From assembly GCA_963662155.1 (NCBI GenBank), contig OY759274.1:37246965-37310964 (forward strand): a DNA stretch of 64,000 bases. The letters are read 5' to 3'. The DNA comes from Lamellibrachia columna (taxonomy: Eukaryota > Annelida > Polychaeta > Sabellida > Siboglinidae). Both the position numbers and the translations under genes were made by a program. The notes below the pieces were generated by a model that searched no databases, was not told the DNA's origin, and saw nothing but the letters and a program-made list of their open reading frames with translations. This document shows, one piece after another, positions 35,526-46,801 of this stretch (the first letter of the stretch is position 1; each line of letters starts with the position of its first letter).

Positions 35526-36794
35526 TACATGAATGGAACAAATTATATACAGATTCAGGCCGGCCCTCAGGGTTTTGAAAACGGGGTTCGTGCATACACA
35601 ATCATCGGAGGATTTACAGGATGATTTCTGACATTTTGTATAGTTAAAACAAATTATCTCAGGGAGGTTTCGTTCGAACCCCCGAATTATTGTAAATGCT
35701 AGCAGCATATACATGCCTAAAACAAAATTTATAAATATCTCATAAGGGCGGGTTAGAAATCAATGAAAAATTGCAGGACTCTCGATAAGCCAATAGCTTC
35801 CTTGCCCACTTGTCATATGGGTCCTTGGATGGCAATCTTTTTTAATCGTGTTAAATCTTGTTATACCAGAGCAAATAAATACCGAGCTGCATCAATCTGA
35901 TATGAGAGCAACGTTTGACTGCCAACTGCGTTGTGATGCTTTAGTGGAAACGTACAAAGGTATTTCTAAATCATTCTTATCAAGTGGAATAGCTCGAAAA
36001 GAAAGCACTTTTTTGGGGTATCTCCATGCCATTCTTTCGGCCTTTGAAAAACACAAGTTTCCATCGGATTATTTGCTTCAACAATTATTCCATGAGTGAC
36101 ACCCATAGGAAAATGGCAATACACTGTGGCAAAGGTATTGTGTCGCTGGTATCCTTTACATCAGCAAACAACCAGCAGCCAGATAAGAAGAGTCGTATTT
36201 CTACCGTCAAAGACATGGCCAACCTAGTTATTGCAAAAACTACTTAGCGGCTTCACGTGTGAATTGACAGACACTGCCACGTTTCACCGATTGTTGTGTG
36301 GGTGATTCTTTGGGTGTTTTACTAGGGCTGTTGGATGCTGTTCCGAGTGAGTGACTTGGCCTTGTCACGTTAGATGACGGGACACGCGATTGCAACGGCG
36401 CAGTCACAACTGATGTAGATTAGTCACGAAAGTCCTATTCTTGAATTGTGACTGCATTGTTTGAATACGTCCAGTTGTTTCAAAATATACCACACCACAC
36501 AAACTATGTGTATTTAAAATGCCTACCAACAATGTAACCACTTTTGTAATATATGACCAGTTGCTTAAATTGTGCACACACAAGTATGTGCTATTGTTTT
36601 TTCTTGGTAATTATCTGCTGATCGAAAACGTATTAATGTTGGTCATCAGTTGGAAACTGAAATGTTCTTTAGCAACTTCCATATGTATATTTATCCACGG
36701 ATTTTAATACAGGCACAGATAGAGGAACACTCACATACACCCATACACCAACAAACACAAATATCCATCCGCAAGCCCATCCACAACACCTATA

Positions 36795-36796
<2 letters not shown>
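35526..36796. other. Duplicated upstream region of TLR3
   Basis: Collinear with 56797-57960. It includes the ATTGTGTCGCTGGTATCCTTTACATC segment (36137-36162), which occurs three times in variant form in unit B (57130-57275). No coding sequence recognised. The promoter and first exon of TLR3 probably lie here but are not identifiable by eye. Confidence 0.6.
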
Positions 36797-36841
<45 letters not shown>

Positions 36842-36860
36842 GCACGCACGCACAAACATA
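36797..36860. repeat. (ACGC)n/(AC)n microsatellite upstream of TLR3
   Basis: About 9 ACGC units, an AC run and three further ACGC units. It ends about 105 bp before the TLR3 exon. Confidence 0.93.
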
Positions 36861-36934
36861 TATCCATGAAATCACGCAATATAATGTAGGCCAAGATAAT
36901 TATTCGAGAACGAATCAGAAATTCTAAGAAATAT

Positions 36935-36964
36935 CTAACTATATTGCGGTTTTATGTTTTCCAG
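36935..36964 (+). other. Predicted branch point and 3' splice site before TLR3
   Basis: CTAAC at 36935-36939 and TTTTATGTTTTCCAG with AG at 36963-36964 form a consensus branch point plus acceptor. Both are conserved at TLR4 (58082-58111). Confidence 0.7.
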
Positions 36965-37005
36965 GCAATTTCAGCAGAACGTTCACGTTTACTGCAGCGC
37001 CAGCC

Positions 37006-39306
37006 ATGCCAACTGCAGTCATGCTGCTGATATACAGTTGGTTGCTCAAGACCACAACCGGGTCTTGTCCGAGTGGATACAACTGCCATTTGGAACGGGA
37101 GACGTACGTACTGGGATGTAAGCCGTCTTTCGACCACCATCATTTCAGCACAGTGAATGGAACAATAGAGGATATTCCAAGTAGCGCGACTCATTTGAAG
37201 ATAACGTGCACCAAACAACAGCTATTGGTGAAATTAAAGTTTGCCAATCTTCCCAACATCCAGAAATTGACTTTGGATAATCTCAACCTCGCTACGTGGG
37301 ATGAAGACATGTTTCGTGGCATAGCAAACATATCTGATCTAGTCATGACTAGGTTATTCTGCAAGCGCTTGGAAAATGACTCATTCAGTGGTTTGACAAA
37401 TTTGCAATCTCTTGTCATAGGAAATTTTGCCGAACTCGAGTACATGCATCAGGATATGCTGAAGCCTCTAGTATCTTTGCAATCGCTCTCATTCCGATAC
37501 GTTGGTTACAGACACGATGTGTTGAATTACGAAGACTATGGCCGAGTGTTGGGAGGCATAACTAACAAACGTTTCGACAAACTTGTATTGTACGCCATCC
37601 ATTCAGCGCAGCACCAAGAAACTCAACTCAACATAACCGAGTTATTCAGCCACGGGTCGGTGCGTTACTGGTTGAAACATCTAGATATTGGCCACAATAA
37701 CCTTGACTACTTCTGGGGTTCTCTTACTGTCACACTTCCCGTGTTAGAGTACATATCACTAAATGAAAATGTCATTGTCGGGTCACGTGGATCGCAATCT
37801 CTTTCAGTATTCTGGATGGACATTTTTGAGCACCCTCGGTTAAAAACTGTAGATGTTAATAACATGAACCGCATGGTGGCAAAAACTTCTATCAAGGTGG
37901 TCTTTACTGTGAGTGTGGACGATGACTGTAGTCAATCCATTAACATTACGTTTGGACCACAACTACAATCACTATCTCTAAGGAACTCCACGCTTATCGC
38001 TAATTCCTTAATCCCTCTGTTCCGTATATGTTTTATCGATCTGTTTGGAAGGTTTACATATTTCGACATATCTAACCTTCGTTGTACAACGTCGATGACA
38101 GTATCCATTGCTCAGGTTCACTCCCTGAAATATTTTAATTTGCAGAATTATGACTTGCATAGAATACCTACAAATTTATTTCATCAACTATACGACTTGA
38201 CGGTTTTACTGCTCGGAAAAAATGACATCGGAAATAGCATTGCCAACGACACGGAGACTCGCATGTTCAGAAACAACAACAAATTACTGACTCTCGACTT
38301 AGCTGCATGCAAACTGACACAAATACCTACCAAGGAATTTTCAAAACTTCAACAGTTGCAATATCTCAACCTATCAAAAAATGCACTAGCACATTTTCGT
38401 GTAGACCTTGGCACAATGAAGAAACTCAGAGTCTTAAATCTGAGCGACAATAAACTGCCCACATTGTCTGCTAAGACACGTAAAGAACTCGATGATATAC
38501 CGAAAGTGCAAGTTGACATCAGCGGAAATCCACTCCACTGCCTCTGTAACAACGCTGACTTTGTCTCGTGGACTCATACATCCAAGGTGAAGTTCCTAAA
38601 CAAGTATAGCACGTTTTGTATCGGCAATGACAACTCGACGAATTTGCTCTTTCACTTTGACAGTGAAGCGCTTATGAAGACATGTCGTCCAAATAATGGC
38701 TGGTATTTGACTGTATTGCTACCTATAGGGATTTTACTTATTGTCATATCAATGCCGATCTGCGTGGTGTACAAGAACCGCTGGAAATGTGCATGTTGTT
38801 TCAGTCGCATACATATATTTTACACGTCTTCTGATGTTGAGCTGGAACCTGTAGTTTACGAACGCGACGCTTTTATCTGCTACAACACGAGCGACAGGGC
38901 GTGGGTGTGTGACGAACTACTGAAGCAACTGGAAGACAATCATGTCTCGACAATTATCCACCAACGCGACTTTCTGCCAGGTAGCGTTCTCCACGATGCG
39001 ATCTTGGAGAGTATCAACAAGTGTCGGTATACCGTACTTGTGTTTTCTCCAGATTTCCTCGCTAGCGAATGGTGTCTCTTCGAGATGCATCTTGCACGCA
39101 GCCGCATCATCACCCAAGGTCGTGATATCATCGTGCCGATTATCCTGCGCGAGTTTCCCAGGTCAAATATTTCACGGACACTCGTAGGTATCTTGGAGAA
39201 ATCGTATTTGAAGTGGTCAGACAGCCCAGACGAACAGGTGGATTTCTGGGATAAGTTAATAACTAAGTTGAAACATGGTGGTAACATAAGACCACTGGAA
39301 ATGTAG
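37006..39306 (+). CDS. Toll-like receptor (TLR3 of this cluster)
   Basis: This 766-residue sccTLR starts with a signal peptide (MPTAVMLLIYSWLLK) and SCPSGYNC. LRRs include KLTLDNLNLATW, LLTLDLAACKLTQIP, LQYLNLSKNAL and LRVLNLSDNKL. A single LRRCT cluster starts at NPLHCLC and the transmembrane helix is at about 566-589. The TIR domain (616-766) has DAFICY at 621-626, RDFLPG at 654-659 and FW at 747-748, so all three boxes are intact. The ATG is 41 bases into the exon after the acceptor at 36963-36964. The whole coding region is one exon. It is the tandem paralogue of TLR4; the last LRRs, transmembrane region and TIR are nearly identical in the two, and the central ectodomain is clearly diverged. 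Expected function: membrane pattern-recognition receptor. Confidence 0.97.
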   Translation: MPTAVMLLIYSWLLKTTTGSCPSGYNCHLERETYVLGCKPSFDHHHFSTVNGTIEDIPSSATHLKITCTKQQLLVKLKFANLPNIQKLTLDNLNLATWDEDMFRGIANISDLVMTRLFCKRLENDSFSGLTNLQSLVIGNFAELEYMHQDMLKPLVSLQSLSFRYVGYRHDVLNYEDYGRVLGGITNKRFDKLVLYAIHSAQHQETQLNITELFSHGSVRYWLKHLDIGHNNLDYFWGSLTVTLPVLEYISLNENVIVGSRGSQSLSVFWMDIFEHPRLKTVDVNNMNRMVAKTSIKVVFTVSVDDDCSQSINITFGPQLQSLSLRNSTLIANSLIPLFRICFIDLFGRFTYFDISNLRCTTSMTVSIAQVHSLKYFNLQNYDLHRIPTNLFHQLYDLTVLLLGKNDIGNSIANDTETRMFRNNNKLLTLDLAACKLTQIPTKEFSKLQQLQYLNLSKNALAHFRVDLGTMKKLRVLNLSDNKLPTLSAKTRKELDDIPKVQVDISGNPLHCLCNNADFVSWTHTSKVKFLNKYSTFCIGNDNSTNLLFHFDSEALMKTCRPNNGWYLTVLLPIGILLIVISMPICVVYKNRWKCACCFSRIHIFYTSSDVELEPVVYERDAFICYNTSDRAWVCDELLKQLEDNHVSTIIHQRDFLPGSVLHDAILESINKCRYTVLVFSPDFLASEWCLFEMHLARSRIITQGRDIIVPIILREFPRSNISRTLVGILEKSYLKWSDSPDEQVDFWDKLITKLKHGGNIRPLEM

Positions 39307-39557
39307 GTTCTTATGTTAATCGATCATGTATATATTATGTTTTATAGCATTTGACACATGTATTAATTATATATCCTTCTTCTTGTTACTTGGAAATTAA
39401 TTTACATCCAGTTGCCTTTCTACCAGTGGGTAGACGCCGGGTGAGATTTTGTATTTGTTACATTATTTATGCTGTTTGAAGACATCGATCGCCACATGTT
39501 AATACGTAGTATTTTTGTTGCCAACGCTTTAGTAGAGTATGTATTTTTTAAAGAATA

Positions 39558-39745
<188 letters not shown>

Positions 39746-40229
39746 TTCGTTGCCATCATGGGTACACTACTACATAGTGTATATTTTTATGTATATTGCA
39801 ATGTGTTACTTATGAGTACAGAGCATCATATGTGAAAAGTAATAAAATGTAATAACAAACATTTTAATATTTATTTAACACAAGTACATTTACTGGTGTC
39901 CCTATGCATATGCTGAATTGTACGCACGACTAATCGATGAAACACGAAGTTTTTACTGAAATCCAAGTTTACAACTCGAGTCAAAAGCGGAAGTGAACTC
40001 ACTATCTTTAGGGAGCGATAATTATTTACGTGTAGCCGCTACAGGACCCCCTCCAGCACCCGAAAGGGGGGAAATGGTTGTTTGTAGGTAGCTAACTGAA
40101 TGTCACATGAGAGCGTTCTGATATTTTCCTAGGAATCTGACGTGACGTCCAGATTTCGTTTGTTTGATAGCAGAATCTTGTACTTTCATTCCTGTTGGTA
40201 CAACTGCTACTGGACGACCACGAGGAGGT

Positions 40230-41290
40230 CGCTTGGCTGGCTCAACTCGTTTCACCGGATCCAGGAAAGCAGGCTTAAGACGGTCGACGGGGACTTAGCC
40301 ACAGACGAAGTTCTGATACCATGTTGTACTGGTGGGACAGGCGCCAGTCTGCGAACTGTCTCACGGAGTCTTGGAAGGAATTGCGCGGCGTCCGGTGGTG
40401 CTTGGCCAGGAGGCAGGAAAACCCCGGGACAGTGAGTACAACATATCTGCGGAAGAGCATCCCAGATCCTCTTTCGCCGCAGTGCAGATGCAACACCCAC
40501 GGCAGTTCATCAGTCCAGTTTGGATCTTGGAGACGGGCCATCAAGGCCGACTTGAGGTGACGGTGAAAACTTTCCATTTTATTGCGGATGGTAAAGGGTT
40601 GTTCGATGTAGAAGGGTACCTAGGAGCTGTGACAGGGCTTGCCACAAATCTGAGGTAAACTGTGGCCCCCTGTCTGAAGTCAGTTCTGTCGGAACGCCGA
40701 AGCGGGCGATCCAGTGGAATGCAAGGGCTTTGGCACATGTATGAGCATCCAGTGGGATGGCTTCTGGCCGTATTGTGAACCTATCTACCACTGTGAACAG
40801 GTAGCGAAAGTTCTGTGAAGGTGGAAAAGGACCTACTAGATCAACGTGGATGTAGTTGAAACGGCGGGTAGGTGGCATGAATTTACCGATGGGGCGGTAA
40901 TGTGTCGGTGCACCTTAGCCGCTTGACAACGAAGACAAATAACGAACTGCTTCTTTAGACCAGGCCATACAAAGTTATCAGCGACTAGCTTCTTAGTCGT
41001 TCTGATAGCTGGGTGAGAAAGGATGTGGATAGCATCGAAAATGATGCGTTGCCAGGTATCAGGGACGAGAGGCCTGAGTCGTCCAGTGGAGACGTCGCAG
41101 CAGGTGGTATCCCTTCCAATGTCGAGCGGAATTTCACGGAGGTCGAGGCCAGTGATGGCTGTTGGAAATAATCCCTTCATCTGCTCGCTGGGCCGCTGCC
41201 ATAGCGTTGAAATCCACACCCGGAATATGGGAAGTAATGGCTGAGATTGCAGTTCTTGTAGGGTGTCCGAAACGCGGGTAGGTACCCTCG
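40230..41290 (-). pseudogene. Integrase of the gypsy element
   Basis: An upstream HHCC-like region has HILSHPAIRTTKKLVADNFV, WPGLKK and CLRCQAAKVHRH. The catalytic core follows with YIHVDLVGPFPPSQNFRYLF, a FGVPTELTSDRGPQFTSDLW segment and, after a frame change, KMESFHRHLKSALMARL. The D, D and E positions are all recognisable, but the ORF is split at about 40870 and 40580. Confidence 0.87.
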
Positions 41291-41379
41291 ATGTGGCGGA
41301 ATATGTGGTGAATTCTGAAATGTACGCCAAGTGTATCTGCGTGAACGAGCGGCTTTACAGGAAGTACAGGAAGTGTCGA

Positions 41380-41640
41380 ATAGCGAGTTAGGCAGCCGGC
41401 AGTTCACGGTCGAATGCAGAGTATTTCTGTTCAGGAGGCCGACGTTTGCGGCAGAAAAAGGCCACTGGTTTCCAGGAGCCGAAGTATTGCTCGACGACAG
41501 ACCCAACTGCTGCTCCTGAAGCATCAACTGTAAGGGATGTTGGTGCATCAGCTCGTGGGTGCGCGAGCTTAGTAGCGTGCGCAAGAGCCACTTTGGCGGC
41601 AGTAAGCCAAAGTATCATATATGCCCTATGTGAGCGGCCT
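41380..41640 (-). pseudogene. RNase H domain of the gypsy element
   Basis: LTVDASGAAVGSVVEQ and a PVAFFCRKRRPPEQKYSAFD segment represent the 'tDAS..giGavL.Q' and 'S.kl...e.nYs..drE' motifs of gypsy RNase H. The first catalytic Asp and the final DRE are present. Confidence 0.85.
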
Positions 41641-41669
41641 TGGGAACGAACCGGTGGTAGAAGTTCACC

Positions 41670-42470
41670 ATCCCAGCAACCTGTTGGAGCCCTTTGACGG
41701 TTGTCGGCTGTGGGAAAGCTTGGATAGCTTCCACTTTGGCGGGTAGGGGAATGCCCCCTGGCGGGTAGGGGAATGCCCTTTGGCGGTTGTCGGCTGTGGG
41801 GTAGCACTGCCTACTAGCATGTCGTCAAAGTAGACAAACACGAACTCAGAAACGCTACAGACAGTGGCCATATGCCGCTGAAAAGCTTGTGCTGCATTCT
41901 TGAGGGCAAACGGAGTCCGTAGAAACTCAAAAATCCGAAAGGCGTGACGACTGCCGTCTTACTGGTGTCATCTGGGGACATAGGTATCTGGTGGTATCCT
42001 CGCACAAGATCGTAGCACGCACAAGTTGCGGGGAGAAGTCTTGAATGTGTGGCACAGGATAACGATCGGGCACCGTGACATCATTCAACCATCCGTAATC
42101 CCCGCAGGGCCACCAGCCACGACAGTTCTTCGGAACTATGTGTAAGGGAGATGCCCATGGGCTTTCTGATCGTCGTATGATACCCATTTCTTCCATATTT
42201 CTGTATTCCTCCTTTGCAACAGCAAGCTTATCAGGTGGCAGCCTGCTGGCTCGGGTGAACTGGGTGACCTTCCGTTGGGATAAAATGTTCGACATCATGG
42301 CGAACTGAAGGGTTGGAGAACTCTGGACGAGTGATGGAAGGAAATTCATCAAATATCCGCTTAAAGGAATTGTCCGAGTCGATATGGTGGAGTCTGAGTG
42401 CAAGCGTGTTAGAGTGTTAAAGAGTTCGACGCGGGTGAAAGACGTTGCGTTGACCAAGCGTCGGCTTTGT
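41670..42470 (-). pseudogene. Reverse transcriptase of the gypsy element
   Basis: In order: [56 protein letters not shown], then [20 protein letters not shown] and GFLSF, and YFDD at 41821-41832. Frame changes near 42010 and 41890 break it. Downstream, a ~32-bp GGCGGGTAGGGGAATGCCC direct duplication (41740-41780) further disrupts it. Confidence 0.88.
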
Positions 42471-42479
42471 AGATCTACC

Positions 42480-42830
42480 AACAGGCCGTGTGCCTAAAGG
42501 AAATCTGATCCCAGTAGGTATGTTTTCACATCAGCACGAACAAAAAGCCGTGTGTAGTGGTGGTTCGCAAAATTTAGCGGCATCTCTCGGTTGCCGTATG
42601 TTGTGATGGTTGTTCTATTAGCAGCGATGAGAGAAGGAGTACGTGTGCCGCTGCGGATGTCTTGGTAAGAGGCTGGGTAGACGCTAACGGCGGCTCCTGT
42701 ATCGAGTTACACTCCTTGATGAAGAACAAGCTGTTTTGCTTGCCGGCCGCCGAAGCTACTACTGACGCCCGGCTTGCTCGTTTCCCGAGAATATGCACGG
42801 GGGTGGTTTGCACTTCCTGGCTGCATTACC
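42480..42830 (-). pseudogene. Retroviral-type aspartic protease of the gypsy element
   Basis: The minus strand carries DTGA (42692-42703) followed by AVSVYPASY and later a TYLLGSDFL-like flap/LGxDFL segment. These are the two hallmarks of retrotransposon proteases. One stop precedes DTGA and one follows the LGSDF motif. Confidence 0.78.
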
Positions 42831-42879
42831 GAATTTCCTATTATAGAAGCACACGTCTGAATCTTCAGCGGTTATGGCT

Positions 42880-43505
42880 GGCGCATTTGCTTTAGGAGTC
42901 GGTGCCTTCCTTGAAATTTAGCTGCGCTGTGTAGGAACCTTCGGTCTCTGCTGCGGACGTCCAGTAACGTGGTTCTAGGTTGGGAAACGTTTGGTCGTTA
43001 GAAGCGATCGCAACTGCCGATTGGCTCCTGACTTGCCACAGTTGATCAGCAAGCTTCGCTAATGATCGTTGATCTTCAAAAGTGGTCGTAGCCAGCTGCA
43101 GTCGAATGTCTTACGGCATCTGCCGAAGGGACAAACTCTCGTAGAGCATGCACGACTTATGGTCGCCCAAGAGAGCTAGCATTTCGTCCATAAACTCCGA
43201 CGGACGTCGATCCCCTAAACAATGGGTGTCGAGGAGTCGGTCGGCGCGTGACGACTGGACAAACCGAATATGTCAGTGAGGCGAATTTTAACATTTTCGT
43301 ATTTGTTAGCCTGTGGCCGAGCTTCGAGGATGTCAATTAGGCGCAGCGCTGTCGTTTGATCCAATGCTGCCACTACGTAGTGGTATTTTGTGTCGTCTAA
43401 GGTGATGTGCCGAAAAGCTAACTGCGCCTTTTTTTGCTGCAACCATACACGATGGTGGTCAGCCCAGAAGACGGGGAACTTGAGTCCAACGGCGTTTTCC
43501 GCCAT
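42880..43505 (-). pseudogene. Ty3/gypsy gag fragment
   Basis: Starts MAENAVGLKFPVFWADHHRV at 43505, the usual 'lP.Fw..nP..Wf' opening of gag in this group. ALDQTTALRLIDILEARP and KYENVKIRLTDIFGLS follow, and after a frame change LGDRRPSEFMDEMLALLGDH. The packaging protein is broken by frame changes and a stop near 43113. Confidence 0.8.
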
Positions 43506-43904
43506 GTTTGTTTTTGCGCGGATTTAGTAGTCGTGGGCGACTGTTGTTATGCGAGTTCACAGTTGGCCGAGTTGTTTGCGAGCTCAATTGACTGTTAGCC
43601 GTATTGGTTGCCGGCCGAGTTGTCTAAAGGAGGTGTTGATTGTGAGCCGAGTTGGCTGTGGGCCAAAACCGCTACGAGCTTAATTGTTCGCAGGCCACGT
43701 AACACGTTATTTGTCAGCCGAGTTGACTGTTTCGCTTAAATGCGCGCTTTATGTGTGAATAGAGCGCGTGTGTTGTAGCTTGAACAGTTCTAACACTAAC
43801 TACAACACATACATTCGAGCATATAGTAGTATAATTACGTATAATTTTTATTTATTAGATTAGCACTTAGTAATTACTTCATAGCTGTTATGTATTAGTT
43901 GTAT
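43506..43904. repeat. Leader-like region with GCCGAGTTG repeats
   Basis: Degenerate GCCGAGTTG/GAGCCGAGTTGG words recur about six times between 43570 and 43730. This is the position expected for the 5' leader/LTR of the minus-strand gypsy element, but no LTR boundaries can be fixed. Confidence 0.5.
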
Positions 43905-43964
43905 AAATTATTAACTCTATTATATCAGAATTCACGTATGATAAATTCAGCGACACGCACGCAT

Positions 43965-44011
<47 letters not shown>

Positions 44012-44570
44012 CGTACGCACGCACGCTGATAGATAAAGAGACGGATATGGATAGGGCACGTGTGCTGAATGTCCCCTGACGAAATGCTCAAAACAAACTT
44101 TCGCTGGACAGCGGACGTAAGAAGAAGATGACGTCAACCAAAGGAAACGTGGAGAAGGACCGTGGAAATTAAATGAAAGCATGTAACTAGACATGGGACA
44201 CCATCACTAGGCGGACTGTAGGCCGGTTGCAGTGGTGCTCTCTTGTGGAAGCCCTATGTACATCCTAGGGCACGAAGATAACCGAGTGGGTGATTTGCCA
44301 TGTTATAGGTTTGCCTGATTGTACGAAAGTGTGAACATCGAACCTTATAAAACTTCATGACGCCCACTGGCACTACGTTGCCAATTTGCTGAACGAGTGT
44401 TTTCTTTATTACACACGCATGTTTATGCTCAATCCAATATACAGATATACGATATTTTTTTTCAAGAAATCTCTGTTTTATTTGTATACAATTGTGGACA
44501 GTGTTTGTATCCATGTGTATATGTGAATATAGACACAGTGACGTTCTTGTTTTGTTTGAAACTATGACAC
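43905..44570 (+). mobile_element. LINE 3' fragment, copy beyond TLR3, with ACGC repeat
   Basis: Collinear with 60860-61485. After an (ACGC)n run at 43957-44025, a plus-strand frame matches the C-terminal tail of a LINE RT: WIGHV, MSPDEMLKTNFRWTADVRRR, PKETWRRTVE, TWDTITR and the ALCTS-like end. This matches the 'RGRPkqTWrRtve' motif. Stops break it. The Polinton begins 3 bases after this block. Confidence 0.75.
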
Positions 44571-44573
44571 GTC

Positions 44574-45115
44574 AGTAGTAGGCGTGTCCTTTAGGATTGA
44601 CGGAATGCAAAAAAGTTGGAGATGGAGCCACCCACAGTAGCGCCACCTAACGAATGGTAATAGTAACGTCACTATGGAACACCACATGGCGGATAATGTT
44701 GGTACGAGCGGCGCCCCTGGCGACCACTCTGGAACTAGTTTTCTGGAAATAGCGCCCCTAGTGCCTAGTAGCCAAACTATTCGAGCACGCAACCTAGTGC
44801 ATAAGGACAGCACTCTTGAGCGCTTCCTTGTGACCAATTTTGGCGTTAGCAGCGACTAGACTATAAACTACTTTTCTTACAATACCGCCCCTAAAGTTTG
44901 GTGGCCGAATAAATGAGTGTGTTAAAAATGTAAATTATTGCCCAGCGCGTTTATGCGGTTGCGCGTGCGCGTGCGCAACCACCCGCTTCCCGAAGCGGCA
45001 ACATATAGGGGAAACGTATGCGAACGAAAAGCGCCGACATGCCATAACACGAATCTGCTACCCTTAGACCGAAAATGCACTGCGTGAACAATGAGGGGAA
45101 CCAGGACCAATTCCG
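44574..45115 (+). repeat. Polinton left terminal inverted repeat
   Basis: This aligns, inverted, with 50470-51034. Shared segments include AGTAGTAGGCGTGTCCTTTA at the tip, CAATTTTGGCG, GTGTTAAAAA, CAACCACCCGCTTCC, GCGGCAACATATAGGG, GCGCCGACATG and CTTAGACCGAAAAT. There are many substitutions and several indels. Confidence 0.88.
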
Positions 45116-45137
45116 TTTACCTGCTTTTACTATGCAT

Positions 45138-45231
45138 AAACGCATAGTTCTAAGTTATGTGTGTACCGGTTTTGAACCGCTTCTAGTCGCGTATACGCAA
45201 CCACCCGCTTCCTGAAGCGGCGACATCTAGG
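45138..45231 (+). repeat. Polinton internal direct repeat, copy 1
   Basis: About 94 bases from AACGCATAGTTCTAAG to GGCGACATCTAGG recur at 47318-47415. The core CGCAACCACCCGCTTCC also occurs in each TIR, so this subterminal motif is present four times in the element. Confidence 0.85.
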
Positions 45232-45234
45232 GCC

Positions 45235-45690
45235 TGAAGTATGGCATTGTACACAAGGACTGGAAAGCTGCCGACGTCGCAGCTGTGTTCAAAAAAGGGG
45301 AAAGATGCAAGCCTGAAAATGACAGGCCCATCTCCCTCACCAGCATCCCTTGCAAGCTTATTGAGCATGTTGTGGTAAGCATCAATATGGGATATGTGGA
45401 GGAACACTAGATCATTTGCCAGGAGCAGCATGGCTTTCGTCGATGGAGATCATGCGAGTCCAAGTTACTTCCTTCGTGGACGAAGTGACTGAGGCGCTCG
45501 AGAAAGGATGTCAAGAACATGTGTTAATCTTGGACTTCTCCAAAGTATTCGACAAAGTGAGCCACAACCTCCGTGTTAATAAACCCCGGCAATATAGCAT
45601 TTCCAGAAGGTTCAACCGATGGATTGAGAACTTTCTCTCTGACAGAAAACAGGACACGAATTATAGTCTGTAAGCATTTCTTCCAATGTT
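45235..45690 (+). mobile_element. LINE reverse transcriptase fragment inside the Polinton
   Basis: Plus-strand pieces: DWKAADVAAVFKKGERCKPE, NDRPISLTSIPCKLIEHVVV, CQEQHGFRRWRSCES and EHVLILDFSKVFDKVSHN, followed by RWIENFLSDRKQD. These are RT motifs of Jockey/CR1-type LINEs. Both ends are truncated and at least two frame breaks are present. Confidence 0.88.
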
Positions 45691-45829
45691 CCCGGGTAAA
45701 CCGACCATCAATGTTTCGTAAACGGCGTTGACCAGAGCCAACTGGTCGATCGCTTCGTGAATAAATGAAACGAAATCAGTAAAAAGGCTGAGGAAATTTT
45801 GGAAAGACGAAGACATTTTTTGAGAAATA

Positions 45830-46692
45830 ATTTTTTTTTATCTCGTGAACAAGACAACTCGGAAACAATCTGACGAAATTAATAATTTGATTGGCGCTCT
45901 CAAAAACTTCTCAAGTATTACCGGTTATTGGTTTCAACTCTGGAAAGCATGACTTGAACCTAATTAAAAACATCTAGTACCCACCGACAACAGCAAAGGC
46001 AAATATACGACTGACAACAGATATACATCGACTGCATTCGTGATAATGCGTAACATGAATTTCACGTGTTTGACCTTGAAAAATTGCAATTTTTGGACAT
46101 TTAAAATTATTTGGCCCCTGGTTTCAATTACGATAAATATCATAAAGCATATGGATGCACGCAAACAAAAAGTGAATGACTTCGTTACTTAAATTCGACT
46201 GCAAAACCATTCCACCACAGCTTTTCACAGCGAGTTGAAAAACGACATCACTGATGAATATTACACATATATACGCAAGTGTGGATGAACCTCGATATGA
46301 ATACGTTTCGGGATTTCCTCATTTGGTATAACAATATAACCGTGGTCCTGTTTTTGGAAGCTTTTCTTTCTACCAAAACCGCAACATTGATATGTTTAAA
46401 GAAGGCGTCAGCGTTCCCGGGCTAACACTGAAATTCATGTTTAATTCATTACCAAATGGACGTGGATTTTTTTCTTTTCAACGAACAAAACAAAGACTTA
46501 CATGAAACCCTCAATAACGGACTGACTGGCGGCCTTTCCATTATTTTAAATAGACACCACGAAGCGGGCATTAAAAAGATCAGACAATCCGAACTTGGAA
46601 AAGCCGCTCGCTCATGCGAAGCTATCGTTAGTTATGACGCCAATACTTTAAACCTGTGGTCCATCATGCGGGACATGCATACGTTTGTATAA
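45830..46692 (+). pseudogene. Polinton protein-primed DNA polymerase B relic
   Basis: This polymerase replicates Polintons from a protein primer. Recognisable pieces include a NNLIGALKNF..ITGYWFQLWKA stretch near 45880, LKNDITDEYYTYI at about 46240, then WYNNITVV, GRGFFLFNEQNKD-like sequence at 46456 on, LNRHHEAG and VSYDANTLNLWSI at about 46625-46665. The last is polymerase motif A with the conserved Tyr altered. The sequence stops just after motif A, so motifs B and C are absent. Several stops and frame changes are present. Confidence 0.7.
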
Positions 46693-46742
46693 ATAAAAGA
46701 ATCGATACGAAACAAGTGGTGGTGTCGACAATTTTATTGGTT
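46656..46742 (+). repeat. Direct repeat within the Polinton, copy 1
   Basis: TGGTCCATCATGCGGGACAT through GTCGACAATTTTATT recurs at 50340-50425 with few changes. The repeated piece includes the end of the polymerase relic, so an internal duplication carried part of it to a place after the capsid gene. Confidence 0.88.
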
Positions 46743-46801
46743 TCCAAGACACAACATGACACGCAGATATATGCTTGTCATGTTGTGTCTTGGAAACCAA
46801 T
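46736..46801. repeat. Perfect 25-bp inverted repeat (hairpin)
   Basis: Bases 46736-46760 are the exact reverse complement of 46777-46801, separated by 16 bases. The hairpin arms contain GGTTTCCAAGACACAACATG. It is non-coding and lies inside the Polinton, just after the 46656-46742 repeat. Confidence 0.95.

Larger units (their letters stand above)
40230..43505 (-). mobile_element. Ty3/gypsy-type retrotransposon, gag-pol, decayed
   Basis: On the minus strand, gag, protease, RT, RNase H and integrase appear in the Ty3/gypsy order over about 3.3 kb (see separate entries). Frameshifts and at least one internal deletion/duplication separate the parts. LTRs could not be paired: downstream of integrase, the minus strand at about 40050-40040 has a purine-rich GGAGGGGGTCCTGTAG that could be a polypurine tract followed by the TG of a 3' LTR, but I found no matching copy upstream of gag. 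Confidence 0.88.

Noticed and set aside
40142..41697. Plus-strand ORFs of 60-108 codons across the gypsy element
   Set aside because: Minus-strand frames here carry clear integrase, RNase H and RT motifs; the plus-strand frames are shadows.
43957..44025. Possible CRISPR-like or regulated repeat array in the ACGC tracts
   Set aside because: The units are 4-bp microsatellites without spacers, and the genome is animal.
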